DNA of 64,000 nucleotides from Phyllobacterium endophyticum (GTDB lineage Bacteria; Pseudomonadota; Alphaproteobacteria; Rhizobiales; Rhizobiaceae), in contig NZ_PGGN01000005.1 in NCBI RefSeq assembly GCF_003010935.1, forward strand, positions 186,001 to 250,000. The letters run 5' to 3'. The position numbers and the translations under genes are program-made. Numbering within the stretch: position 1 is the stretch's first letter; the number at the start of each line of letters is the position of its first letter. Below the pieces are notes generated by a model. That model worked only from the letters and a program-made list of their open reading frames with translations, had not been told where the DNA came from and ran no database searches. Below, in pieces: positions 6,979 through 15,455 of this stretch.

Positions 6979-8451
6979 CTAGCCGGCTGGCGAATACATG
7001 TGGACGTAACGTTCTCGCCGCCCAGCGAGGGCAGCCGCATTGTCCCGGTCCGGTTCGAACCGGGCACGGATAGCGGGTTTCCGGCATACCGTTTCAATTG
7101 TCCCGGCACCACCGGCCAGCATTGCCAGGCGTGCTGCACCGAATGCCGCTCCGATCTCGGCGCCCTCGGGCAAATCGAGCGACACATCAAGGACATCGGC
7201 AAGCAGTCCGTTCCAGTAGGCGCTGCGAGACCCGCCCCCCACCAGCATGCAGGTTCGAGGCGCAGCGCTCGCCGCCTTCAACACGTCGAGGCCGTCCGCG
7301 AGAGCAAAGGCTACGCCTTCGAGGACGGCATAGGCAAGCGCACCCGCATCATGCTCCGCCCGCAAACCGTCGAACTTCGCCGTTGCATTCGGGTCGTTGT
7401 GAGGCGTCCTTTCACCCGCGAGATAGGGTAGGAAGAGGGGTGCGGCGTCACGGCGCGCCGGATCGGAAGCGAAGATTTTCGCCTTTTCGATCAGACCGGC
7501 TACGTCGTGTCCATGACCAGTTAGCGCGCCGAGCCAGGACAATGCCGATGCAGCCGAAAGCGCCACGACCATCCCATGCCAGCGCTGCGGCAGCGCGTGG
7601 CAGAAGCCATGCAGTGTCCGCTCTGGCAGGGAAACCAGACGGTCCGTCGATACGAACAGGACGCCGGAGGTGCCAAGTGACAAAAATCCATCCCCCGGGC
7701 TGACGGCGCCGATTCCCACCGCTGACGACGCATTGTCTCCTCCGCCGCCGGCGATCGGAATTTTGCGTCCGGTCAGGCCCCATAGTGCGGCCACTTCCGT
7801 GGAGAGAAAAGCCGAGACTTCCGATCCTTCGACGAGGTCCGGCATCTGCGAGTGTTTCATGCCGCCGCCCTGCAGCAGAACGTCATCCCACTCACGTCGT
7901 CCTATATCGAGCCAAAGTGTACCGGCTGAGTCAGACCTGTCTGAGACATAGTCCCCCGAGAGGCGGTATCTAAGATAGTCTTTCGGTAGCAGGACCTTTG
8001 CGACTTTCGCAAAGAGTTCCGGCTCGTGCCGCGCAACCCAGAGCAGCTTGGGTGCCGTGAAGCCCGGCATTGTCGTGTTCGAGGCACGAGCGAAGAAATC
8101 CGGTATCCGCTCGAGCAGTTCGGCACATTCGCGCCCGCAGCGCCCATCGTTCCAGAGAATCGCGGGGCGCAGAACCGAGCCGTGGCCATCCAGTAGCGTT
8201 GCGCTGTGCTGCTGCCCCGACAGACCGATGGCTTGAAGCTCCAGGAAATCGGATGCAGCTAATTCGCGGATACGACCAACAGCCGCGTGGGCGGCGTTCC
8301 ACCAGTCTTCAGGGTTCTGTTCCGACCACATGGGCCGGGGCCGCATGACCTCGACGGAAGCTGATCCCTCAGCAATCAACCTTTGATTTTCGTCGACCAG
8401 AATCGCTTTGACGGAGGAGGTGCCAACGTCAATGCCGAGAAAAGTTGCCAT
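6979..8451 (-). CDS. xylB: Xylulokinase (FGGY family)
   Basis: A 490-residue sugar kinase that phosphorylates D-xylulose to xylulose 5-phosphate. The first nucleotide-binding strand FLGIDVGTSSVKAILVD, the substrate-side motifs GLSGQQHSATLLDG and RPAILWNDGRC, and the C-terminal ATP-side GGGSRSAYWNGLLADVLD all fit XylB. The usual SGQMHG motif reads SGQQHS here. It is the last gene of the minus-strand operon, with a one-base TGATG overlap with the preceding ABC ATPase gene, so translation is probably coupled. Its presence implies that the operon substrate is converted to xylulose, presumably by the upstream dehydrogenase. Xylitol or D-arabitol are candidate substrates. Confidence 0.92.
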   Translation of the reverse strand: MATFLGIDVGTSSVKAILVDENQRLIAEGSASVEVMRPRPMWSEQNPEDWWNAAHAAVGRIRELAASDFLELQAIGLSGQQHSATLLDGHGSVLRPAILWNDGRCGRECAELLERIPDFFARASNTTMPGFTAPKLLWVARHEPELFAKVAKVLLPKDYLRYRLSGDYVSDRSDSAGTLWLDIGRREWDDVLLQGGGMKHSQMPDLVEGSEVSAFLSTEVAALWGLTGRKIPIAGGGGDNASSAVGIGAVSPGDGFLSLGTSGVLFVSTDRLVSLPERTLHGFCHALPQRWHGMVVALSAASALSWLGALTGHGHDVAGLIEKAKIFASDPARRDAAPLFLPYLAGERTPHNDPNATAKFDGLRAEHDAGALAYAVLEGVAFALADGLDVLKAASAAPRTCMLVGGGSRSAYWNGLLADVLDVSLDLPEGAEIGAAFGAARLAMLAGGAGTIETVCRKPAIRARFEPDRDNAAALAGRRERYVHMYSPAG

Positions 8452-9536
8452 CAGATTCCGAGGCCCTGGCCGTCAAACAGGTATATGTGCTCTTGGGCAA
8501 TCCCAATCGGCAGCGTATCGTTCCTCGCGATTGCGGGACGGCCGGGAACGACGATCGTCATCATCGGTGCACCTTCAGGCTGAGCGTATATCTGGCTTGC
8601 ACCGCCAAGATACTCGGCAAAGTCCGCTTTCAAGGTCAGCACCGGTCTGGACGATTGCAGCTCGAGATGCTCGGGTCTCATGCCCACAGTCACCGTTTCA
8701 CCAGCCTTAAGCTGATGCTGGCGTTTCGTAGCGACAGTTAGAGTGCCGCCGGCAAAGGCAGGGCAGGAGACAGTCAGCTGGCGATCCGCGACGCCCGCGA
8801 CAACAGCGGGAATGAAGTTCATTTTGGGTGAGCCGATAAAGCCCGCAACAAAGATATTGGCTGGATTGTCGTAAAGCTCGCTTGGTGTTCCCACCTGCTC
8901 GACGAGCCCGGCGCGCAGGACGACGATCCTGTCGGCAAGCGTCATTGCCTCGATCTGGTCATGCGTAACATAAACCATTGTGACACCGAGAGCGCGATGA
9001 AGCTTGGCGATCTCGACACGCATCTGTGTGCGCAACTCGGCATCAAGGTTTGAGAGCGGCTCGTCGAACAGAAAAAGTTTCGGATTGCGCACGATCGCCC
9101 GGCCGATGGCCACGCGCTGGCGCTGTCCGCCCGAGAGCTGGCGGGGCTTGCGCTCGAGCAGCATCTCGATCTGCAATATCCGCGCTGCTTCAGCAACGCG
9201 ACGCTTGATCTCGTCCTCCTTGGTCTTGACCATTCGGAGCCCGAAAGCGAGATTCTCGAACACGCTCATATGCGGATAAAGTGCATATGACTGAAACACC
9301 ATTGCCACTTCGCGGCGCGCAGGCTCCACATGCGTGACGATCTTTTCGTCAATGAGTACATCGCCGTCGCTGATCTCCTCGAGACCGGCGATCATCCGCA
9401 GAAGCGTTGATTTTCCGCATCCGGAAGGCCCGACGAAAACGACGAACTCGCCCTTCTCTGCCGAGAAACTCACACCTTGGACGGCCGAATGCTCGCCATA
9501 GCGCTTGACCACATTGTCGAGACGAAGAAAAGACAT
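8451..9536 (-). CDS. Sugar ABC transporter ATP-binding protein (MalK/UgpC type)
   Basis: A 361-residue ATPase of the CUT1 sugar importers. Motifs in order: Walker A GPSGCGKST, Q-loop VFQSYALYPHMSV, signature LSGGQRQRVAIGRAI, Walker B LFLFDEPLSNLDAEL and H-loop YVTHDQIEAMTLADR. A C-terminal TOBE/OB domain follows (GFIGSPKMNF, VGMRPEHLEL), characteristic of MalK-like subunits. The start ATG directly abuts the stop of the upstream kinase gene. It would power the two permeases and the binding protein encoded further upstream in the same operon. Confidence 0.95.
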   Translation of the reverse strand: MSFLRLDNVVKRYGEHSAVQGVSFSAEKGEFVVFVGPSGCGKSTLLRMIAGLEEISDGDVLIDEKIVTHVEPARREVAMVFQSYALYPHMSVFENLAFGLRMVKTKEDEIKRRVAEAARILQIEMLLERKPRQLSGGQRQRVAIGRAIVRNPKLFLFDEPLSNLDAELRTQMRVEIAKLHRALGVTMVYVTHDQIEAMTLADRIVVLRAGLVEQVGTPSELYDNPANIFVAGFIGSPKMNFIPAVVAGVADRQLTVSCPAFAGGTLTVATKRQHQLKAGETVTVGMRPEHLELQSSRPVLTLKADFAEYLGGASQIYAQPEGAPMMTIVVPGRPAIARNDTLPIGIAQEHIYLFDGQGLGI

Positions 9537-11144
9537 TCAGGAGACTCCGGATTCTTTGACAGGCACCAAGGTTGCAAGCGCGCGCCCTGCGATTTCAACC
9601 TCGTTTCTTACAGCAAAAAGCTTCAGGTAGATGCGATAGGCAGCGTCATGTGCCTGCTGCCACCGAGGATCGGCATGCAGCGTTGTTTGCCGCGGCGCCA
9701 TCGCCTGCAGACTGGCGAACAAATCCCGATGGAGACCAGCCGCCACACCAGCTACCATGGCGGTTCCGAGTAGCACCGGCTCCCTGGTATCGCTGACGAT
9801 GAGCTTTGCTCCAATCGCATCACGATAAAGCTGGACAAGCAGTGGATTGTGCAGGTGACCGCCAGCCAGCGCCACGCTGTCGATCGTGTATTGGCCATGG
9901 CTGTTCAAGTGTTCGATGATCTGCCGCGTCTGCAAAGCCAGCGCCCGTGCCGTGGCATAGTAGGCTTCCAGGAAGGACCGCTCCCCGGTTTCGGTTCCAA
10001 GGCCGGTTACCAGCGCCCGGACTCGGCCATCGCCCAGTGGCGCGCGGTTGCCGAGCCAGTCCGGAACAATGTGGCGCGCTGCCGCGAAGGCGGTTCCTTC
10101 CTGTTCGAGGATTTGAAGTACCCGATTGGCGGTTTCCAGGTGAAGCGTGCTGCTCGGTGGCCCGGGACTTGCGGGATGGTGCTCGAGCACCGCATCGAGT
10201 GCCGTTCCGGAAAGACTTTGGCCCGCTTCGTGCATCCAGTAGCCGGGAAATACCGCGTCCTTGAACGGGCCCCACACGCCCGGAACATGGCGGGGGTTTT
10301 GCGCAAATGGCATGTAACAGGTCGATGTACCGGCGATCATCGGCAGGAGATTATTCATTCGCTTGAGATAATCTCGCCCAAGAACACCTAGCGCTCCGGC
10401 CTCCGCATCGATCAGGCCAACAGCCACCGGTACACCTTGTGGAACTCCCATCGCCGCTGCGGCTTCAGCCGATACCTTGCCGTGCACTTCTCCAACTTTG
10501 CCTGGTGTGACGCCAAGCTCCCCGAGCTTTGTCAAATCACCGATACCGAGACGATCGAGCAGATCCTGACACCATGGGTCAGCTTCGTTGGGTAGATATG
10601 GCCACTTGCAAGCAAGCCCGCAGACGGAGTGACGATCCGCCCCTGTCGCGCGGCGTGCGAGTTCGTCACAAAGGTCGCGGGCGCTTTTTACCCGCGCCCA
10701 CGCCGCCGGTCGATGCCGCTTCAACCAAAGCAGCTTCGGCAGATTGGTTTCCGGCGAAAGCGAGCCACCGACATGGTCGAGAAACCGATGACCGGTCCCA
10801 TCGACCTCCGCAGCCTCGGCCTCGCCCCGGTGATCCATCCAGCAGATCACATCGCCGCCGCCATCAAGGGGCGGGTCGCCTGCCGCTTCGATATAAACGG
10901 ATGAGGTAGCGTCGAAGGCGAGACCGGCGACTGAGGATGCAAGTTCCGGTCGCTGCGACAGGCACTCGGTCGCCGCAGAACAAACAGCCTTCCAGATATC
11001 GTCCATGCGGTAGACTGCATGATGTTCTGCTGGCGTCAGCAGTTTGAATGACGCGGACGCAACCGCGATGAGCTGGCCTTCGCCATCGAAAAGGCCAGCG
11101 CGCGCAGATAGTGTCCCTACGTCGATTGCGAGCAGATGCCTCAT
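9537..11144 (-). CDS. FGGY-family pentulose kinase (ribulokinase-like)
   Basis: A 535-residue carbohydrate kinase of the FGGY superfamily, longer than and distinct from the XylB in the same operon. It begins HLLAIDVGTLSARAGLFDGEG and has AGLAFDATSSV, ICWMDHRGEAEA (the WMDHR motif of ribulokinase-type members), PKLLWLK, an AGTSTCYM phosphate loop and VALAGGHLHNPLLVQLYRDA near the ATP site. This layout resembles the ribulokinase-like/YDR109c branch, which phosphorylates ribulose-type ketoses. The exact ketose is not determined. Two different ketose kinases in one operon suggest either two substrates (xylulose and ribulose series) or two epimers of one pathway. Confidence 0.85.
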   Translation of the reverse strand: MRHLLAIDVGTLSARAGLFDGEGQLIAVASASFKLLTPAEHHAVYRMDDIWKAVCSAATECLSQRPELASSVAGLAFDATSSVYIEAAGDPPLDGGGDVICWMDHRGEAEAAEVDGTGHRFLDHVGGSLSPETNLPKLLWLKRHRPAAWARVKSARDLCDELARRATGADRHSVCGLACKWPYLPNEADPWCQDLLDRLGIGDLTKLGELGVTPGKVGEVHGKVSAEAAAAMGVPQGVPVAVGLIDAEAGALGVLGRDYLKRMNNLLPMIAGTSTCYMPFAQNPRHVPGVWGPFKDAVFPGYWMHEAGQSLSGTALDAVLEHHPASPGPPSSTLHLETANRVLQILEQEGTAFAAARHIVPDWLGNRAPLGDGRVRALVTGLGTETGERSFLEAYYATARALALQTRQIIEHLNSHGQYTIDSVALAGGHLHNPLLVQLYRDAIGAKLIVSDTREPVLLGTAMVAGVAAGLHRDLFASLQAMAPRQTTLHADPRWQQAHDAAYRIYLKLFAVRNEVEIAGRALATLVPVKESGVS

Positions 11145-11169
11145 TGTTCGCTCACCATTGTCGTCATTC

Positions 11170-12144
11170 TCATGCCGCGTCCTTCAAGATCGCTTCCGCC
11201 ACGTCTTCATCCGTGACGAGACGATTGACATAGCCCGCTCGCAACACCGCCTTGATGATGAGCTCCTTGTGCATGCCGCCGGAAGCAAGGATCGATGACG
11301 GAATGAGCTTGAGGTCCGGGGGACGCATCGCCATCACGCGCTGGTTCAGCGGATGATCGACAGGAGTTCCATTTTCATTGAGGAACACGCCGAGAATGTC
11401 GCCGACCGCACCTGCCTCTCTCAGCGTCGGCAAGTTTTCGGTCACGACCTGCGTCCTTACCAGCAGCGAATGGTCGGAAAGGTCACCGCAGGCAATCAGG
11501 GCCACGGCGGTGTTTCGGCCGCGTTGCATCGCTTCTGCCAGACCATAGTGGGTCAGCAGCGTGGTGCGGCTCTCGCTGGAAGGGCAGTAGATGGGTGCGG
11601 CGACGTAGTAACATTCGGCACCCAGAATGCGGGCAAATTCCGTAGACACTTCGAAAGTGTTCGTGCCGGATCCACGTGTCAAGCCGCCCATCAGCGCAGC
11701 AACCCAGGCGTTGCTCAGGCGGCGTGGTGTCAGATGCCTGCGCGCGGCCGAAAGCGTTTGCCCCCAACCTATGCCGAAACCCTTGCCGTCGACAAGCAGC
11801 GGATCAAGCATGGCGGCGGTGGCGCGGCCCAGAACGCGGTGCAGGTCTTCTACTTGGGATACCGACGGCACAACCGAGCAATCGACGAGGCCAAAGCGAT
11901 TCTTCAGTTTTTCTTCCAGTGCCACGCAATGGGTAAGCGGCATCCTGATATCGACACTCACCAGTCCGTCGCTTCTCGCCTGAACGACAATCTTGTTGAC
12001 GCGCAGCCGGGTGATCGACAGTTTGTCGGCGATCTCCTGCTGCGTCAGACCACCGACATAGTAGTACCATGCCACCCGAGCCCGTATCTGCTCGGTATCG
12101 GCGGCGGGATTTGAAAGTACTTCGTCTGGAGCGAATTCGTTCAA
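11170..12144 (-). CDS. SorC/DeoR-type sugar-binding transcriptional regulator
   Basis: A 324-residue regulator with an N-terminal helix-turn-helix (LTQQEIADKLSITRLRVNKIV, about residues 34-54) and the large SorC-type effector domain related to sugar-phosphate isomerases (GFGIGWGQTLSAARRH, LMGGLTRGSGTNTFEVS, GDILGVFLNENG, ILASGGMHKELIIKAVLRAG). The only available start is a TTG at 12144, eight bases after the preceding gene, without a strong ribosome site; translation may be coupled. SorC proteins respond to phosphorylated sugars or polyols, such as EryD for erythritol. It probably controls the operon in which it is embedded. Confidence 0.88.
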   Translation of the reverse strand: MNEFAPDEVLSNPAADTEQIRARVAWYYYVGGLTQQEIADKLSITRLRVNKIVVQARSDGLVSVDIRMPLTHCVALEEKLKNRFGLVDCSVVPSVSQVEDLHRVLGRATAAMLDPLLVDGKGFGIGWGQTLSAARRHLTPRRLSNAWVAALMGGLTRGSGTNTFEVSTEFARILGAECYYVAAPIYCPSSESRTTLLTHYGLAEAMQRGRNTAVALIACGDLSDHSLLVRTQVVTENLPTLREAGAVGDILGVFLNENGTPVDHPLNQRVMAMRPPDLKLIPSSILASGGMHKELIIKAVLRAGYVNRLVTDEDVAEAILKDAA

Positions 12145-12152
12145 TGCTATTC

Positions 12153-13064
12153 TCAGGCAAAGGCCGGTTTGAGGATCGTGGTCGTACGGCCAAGCGCCTG
12201 AAGGATCGACGCGTCATCCCGTTCGAATGGATAGAACACTTCAATGAAAACCGGCCTGTCGGCGAGGCCGAATTGCCGTTGCTGGAGCGCCGCCTCCTCC
12301 GGGATCACTGCTCCCTTCTCCGTAAAATCCCAATGCCGGTCGAACTGGAAATCTGTCTGCTGCAGATGGATCATCCCGATATGCGGCGCTAACCGCCGAT
12401 ACCATTCTCCCATCGTGCCATGACCCTCACCGTAGAGCGGCTGGAACGTCGCATGCCCCCAATCGATGCAATATTTCCACGGAACCGGCGTGTCTGCAAG
12501 GTTCGCGGCCATCCGCTCCGCTTGCTCCACGGTCCATGGCCATTCCCGCCGCATGGGCGTCGGCTCCACATAGAGCTCGACGATACCATACTCCTTCGCC
12601 GCCTCGGAAAGGCGGCGCATCCGCAGGATCAGATCATCGTAATCGCGCTCCGGAATGCTGTCCGGTTCGAAACCGTCAACCCTCGACGCTACAGCGCCCA
12701 GCGGTCCGCCGACTCTATCGATTCCAGCACTTGCGGCGAAGCGATAAGCTTTCTTCATCCAATCTTCCGCCACGTCGCGAACGCGCGGATCGGGGTGGAG
12801 CAACTGGTTGAACGTGTAATGCGCAAGCCCGATAAAGGCACTGTGTACGTTGATCCCATGATCGCCGGCTGCCCGCCTTATATCCCTCGCGCAGTCTCTG
12901 AGAATATCCTCCGGCCACGCCGGATCTACCAGATCGAACGAAAATTGCACCAGATCCAGGCCAAGCTGTTCTTGCACGATTGGCGCCCAAAGATCCGGTG
13001 TTACCCACCGCTTCACACAGAACGAGAGATTGATCCCCAGCGAAATGGATTTGAATTCCGTCAT
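12153..13064 (-). CDS. Sugar phosphate isomerase/epimerase-like TIM-barrel protein
   Basis: A 303-residue protein of the xylose-isomerase-like TIM-barrel family (AP endonuclease 2 fold). The start at 13064 gives a four-base ATGA overlap with the upstream permease gene; the longer frame to 13172 lies inside that gene and is rejected. Metal-site candidates are visible in GIVELYVEPTPM, YCIDWGHATFQP, GMIHLQQTDFQF and PVFIEVFYPFE. Members interconvert ketoses or ketose phosphates (for example D-tagatose 3-epimerase or the tetrulose-phosphate isomerases of erythritol pathways). The substrate is unknown, but the context predicts a pentulose or tetrulose. Confidence 0.8.
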   Translation of the reverse strand: MTEFKSISLGINLSFCVKRWVTPDLWAPIVQEQLGLDLVQFSFDLVDPAWPEDILRDCARDIRRAAGDHGINVHSAFIGLAHYTFNQLLHPDPRVRDVAEDWMKKAYRFAASAGIDRVGGPLGAVASRVDGFEPDSIPERDYDDLILRMRRLSEAAKEYGIVELYVEPTPMRREWPWTVEQAERMAANLADTPVPWKYCIDWGHATFQPLYGEGHGTMGEWYRRLAPHIGMIHLQQTDFQFDRHWDFTEKGAVIPEEAALQQRQFGLADRPVFIEVFYPFERDDASILQALGRTTTILKPAFA

Positions 13065-13882
13065 TTCGTTGCACCCATCGTCAAACCACGGACCATGTGC
13101 TTGGAGACGAGAAGCGCAAAGATCGTCACCGGCAGCACGATCACAGTTCCCGTGGCCATGATCTTGCCCCATGGCAATTCATAACCCGACATGAAACTCG
13201 TCGCTATCACCGGAGCCGTCTGCACGCTCCTGCGTGTGAGCACCAGCGCGTAGAGAAGCTCATTCCAGGAAAAAATGAAGCTGAATATAGCCGAGACGGC
13301 TATCCCCGGAAGGCCGAGCGGAACGTAAATCTTCCTGAAGATCGTGAATTGGTCCGCTCCGTCGAGACGCGCCGCCTGTTCCAGTTCGATCGGTATGGAG
13401 CGAAATTGATCGGTACATATCCATACGACGATCGGGAGGTTGAACGTCAGGTAGATCAGGATCAACACGAGGTGAGTATCGAGCAGCTTCAATTGCAGCG
13501 CAAGTATATAGACAGGCAGCGCCAGAACGATAGGGCTGATCATCCGGTTGGAGATGAACCAGAACCAGAGATCGGATTTGCCGCGAAAATTGAAACGCGC
13601 CAGAGCGTAGGCCGCAGGTGCGCCAAGAAGTACCGACAATGCGGTTGTCAGGGTCGCGACGATCAACGAATTCACGATCGCTCCGAAAACCTTCTCGTCG
13701 GCAAAGATATCGGTGTAGTTGGACAGTGTCGGCGTGAACAGCCAGACCGGCGGCGATGCCAGCAGGTCCGTCTGGTCCTTGAAGCTCGACGAAACCATCC
13801 AGTAGAACGGAAACAGTGTGAAACACAGGACGACGAGCAGGCCCAGACCGTGCAGGATGCGGCGAAGCGTCATGGACATCAT
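13061..13882 (-). CDS. Sugar ABC transporter permease (MalG type)
   Basis: A 273-residue inner-membrane permease of the CUT1 family. The start at 13882 (MMSMTLRR) has AAGGAG just upstream and an ATGA overlap with the other permease. A long in-frame upstream extension to 14494 lies entirely in the other permease gene and is not real. Six membrane helices are apparent, with the cytoplasmic EAA loop IPIELEQAARLDGADQFTIFRKIYVPLGLPG that contacts the ATPase. The periplasmic loop FPFYWMVSSSFK and the C-terminal RGLTMGATK are typical of MalG-like subunits. Confidence 0.95.
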   Translation of the reverse strand: MMSMTLRRILHGLGLLVVLCFTLFPFYWMVSSSFKDQTDLLASPPVWLFTPTLSNYTDIFADEKVFGAIVNSLIVATLTTALSVLLGAPAAYALARFNFRGKSDLWFWFISNRMISPIVLALPVYILALQLKLLDTHLVLILIYLTFNLPIVVWICTDQFRSIPIELEQAARLDGADQFTIFRKIYVPLGLPGIAVSAIFSFIFSWNELLYALVLTRRSVQTAPVIATSFMSGYELPWGKIMATGTVIVLPVTIFALLVSKHMVRGLTMGATK

Positions 13883-14781
13883 TCGATCTCCTTGTAGATG
13901 AGCTTGATATAAAGCCGGCTGAGCACGATCGTCACAATCAAGAGGAGGATAGCCTGCGCCGAAGCCGTGCCCATATCGAAAATACGGAAGCCCACACGCT
14001 GAATGTAGATCGACACAAGATCCGTGGCTGAGCCAGGCCCGCCCCGTGTCATCACAAAGACCATATCGAACAGTTTGAGAATGTCGGCGGACCGCAGGAT
14101 CAGCATCGCAGTCAGGCCCGGCAGCAAATAGGGCAATTGTACATGGCGCAGCATCGCGGTCTTGGAACTGGTTTCGAGCCGGGCCGCTTCCTCGATCTCC
14201 ACCGGCACCATCGACAAGCCCGCGAGAAAGATCAGGGCGCAGAATGGTGTCCACTGCCAGATGTCCATGATCGCAATCGCAATGAACGCGCCGGTTGTCG
14301 ATCCCAGCCAGTCCAGTCCGCCAACACCGATTGCGTTGAGAAACTGGTTTGCGATGCCGAAATCGCGGTTGAATACCAATCGTCCGATCAAGCCCACAAC
14401 GGCATAAGTCGTGGCCAGCGGCACCACCAGCGACACGCGTGCGAGCGCCCGCAACATGCCGAGGCCCGGCCGATGCAAAAGCAGCGCAATGCAAATGCCA
14501 AAAAAGAGTTCGAATGGCAGAACGGTCAGGAAAAAGCGTGCCGTCAAGCCCAGCGACTGCCAGAAAGTCTGATCGGAGAGCACGTTGACGTAATTTTCCA
14601 GCCCGACGAAGGGAAATCCGTCGCGCGGGCGGGTGATATTGTAGCGCCTGAATGAGGTTACGAGGGCTGATATCGTCGGATAAATGCCGATAACGAGAAG
14701 GGCGAGTACAGCAGGAGCGAGAAACCAGAATGGCGTCCAGCGACCATATCCCGGATTGAGTTTTGCCTGTATCTGCACCAC
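13879..14781 (-). CDS. Sugar ABC transporter permease (MalF type)
   Basis: A 300-residue permease. The start is placed at GTG 14781 (VVQIQAKLN) because GGGGAGGAG precedes it by 5 nt; the ATG at 14820 in the same frame lies immediately after the SIS gene and is the alternative. Six transmembrane helices and the EAA loop (VPVEIEEAARLETSSKTAMLRHVQLPYLLPG) are visible, as is the family pattern PAVLALLVIGIYPTISAL near the N-terminus. It pairs with the MalG-type permease, the MalK-type ATPase and the binding protein of this operon. Confidence 0.93.
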   Translation of the reverse strand: MVQIQAKLNPGYGRWTPFWFLAPAVLALLVIGIYPTISALVTSFRRYNITRPRDGFPFVGLENYVNVLSDQTFWQSLGLTARFFLTVLPFELFFGICIALLLHRPGLGMLRALARVSLVVPLATTYAVVGLIGRLVFNRDFGIANQFLNAIGVGGLDWLGSTTGAFIAIAIMDIWQWTPFCALIFLAGLSMVPVEIEEAARLETSSKTAMLRHVQLPYLLPGLTAMLILRSADILKLFDMVFVMTRGGPGSATDLVSIYIQRVGFRIFDMGTASAQAILLLIVTIVLSRLYIKLIYKEIE

Positions 14782-14820
14782 GAAATCTCCTCCCCTGCTC
14801 GCACGTTTATTCAGGTGCAA

Positions 14821-15372
14821 TTACTCGAGATTGGTGTGGTTGGCCCGCATGGCTTCGGTCGAAATTCCAAGCTGTTCCCGGAGTTTCAGGACCATCACCT
14901 CAAAGAGAATATACTGAGCGCCCTCGAACAGCGATCCCATCGGCAGGACAGAAACGTTCGTTCCCCGGTCGTCGGCCATGGTCTGCGCGGGAATGGTCAG
15001 GACATGATCCGCGCGCCTCGCCGCGTCGCCATCCGGCTGCGCGGTAACGACGAGCGTCTTTGCACCCGCGGCTGTAGCCACACCCATCAGTCCGAGAACT
15101 GTCGAGAAGCCGCCCGGTCCTGCGGAGACGATCAACAAATCGCCACCGCTCACAGGTGGCGTCGTCATGTCCCCGACAACGGCAGCCTTCAGACCCAGAT
15201 GGTACAGCCGCATGGCAAACCCTTTGATCTGCAGCCCTTCGCGGCCCACACCATAGAGGGCGATCCGCCCTGCCCCGGCGATTACGGCAACGGCAGCGTC
15301 GACCGCCTGCTCATCTATGCGATCGAAAACACCCGCCAGTTCCTGCAGCGCTTCGTTGTAGAGTTTGGGCAC
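14821..15372 (-). CDS. SIS-domain sugar-phosphate isomerase (6-phospho-3-hexuloisomerase-like)
   Basis: A 183-residue single SIS-domain protein (sugar isomerase fold). The start is placed at GTG 15372, six bases after GGGAG; an in-frame TTG at 15390 is less likely. Motifs: RIALYGVGREGLQIKGFAMRLYHLG (phosphate-binding loop and helix), GDLLIVSAGPGGFSTVLG, KTLVVTAQPDGDAARRADHVLTIPAQ, and the C-terminal ILFEVMVLKLREQLG helix. This arrangement resembles HxlB/Phi-type phosphohexuloisomerases. In a polyol operon it may isomerise a ketose phosphate, which is inference from fold and context. Confidence 0.82.
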   Translation of the reverse strand: MPKLYNEALQELAGVFDRIDEQAVDAAVAVIAGAGRIALYGVGREGLQIKGFAMRLYHLGLKAAVVGDMTTPPVSGGDLLIVSAGPGGFSTVLGLMGVATAAGAKTLVVTAQPDGDAARRADHVLTIPAQTMADDRGTNVSVLPMGSLFEGAQYILFEVMVLKLREQLGISTEAMRANHTNLE

Positions 15373-15411
15373 AACACTCTCCCGGTACAAGATTTAGTCT
15401 GTGAAAAGACG

Positions 15412-15436
15412 GGCGGGTGAATGCTATCCACCCGCC
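15412..15436 (-). terminator. Intercistronic hairpin after the binding-protein gene
   Basis: GGCGGGTG/CACCCGCC form an 8-bp stem with a 9-nt loop, with T-runs on both sides (minus: CGTCTTTTC; plus: CTTTTTAAG). It lies between the solute-binding-protein gene and the rest of the operon, where a partial terminator or mRNA stabiliser usually raises binding protein over membrane subunits. Confidence 0.7.
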
Positions 15437-15455
15437 GCCGCTTTTTAAGACTCAG

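Noticed and set aside
12420..13184. Plus-strand 254-codon ORF opposite the TIM-barrel epimerase and permease
   Set aside because: It runs across two real minus-strand genes joined by an ATGA overlap and has no domain.
13883..14494. Upstream extension of the MalG-type permease
   Set aside because: The extension lies wholly within the MalF-type permease gene. The real start at 13882 has AAGGAG and an ATGA overlap.
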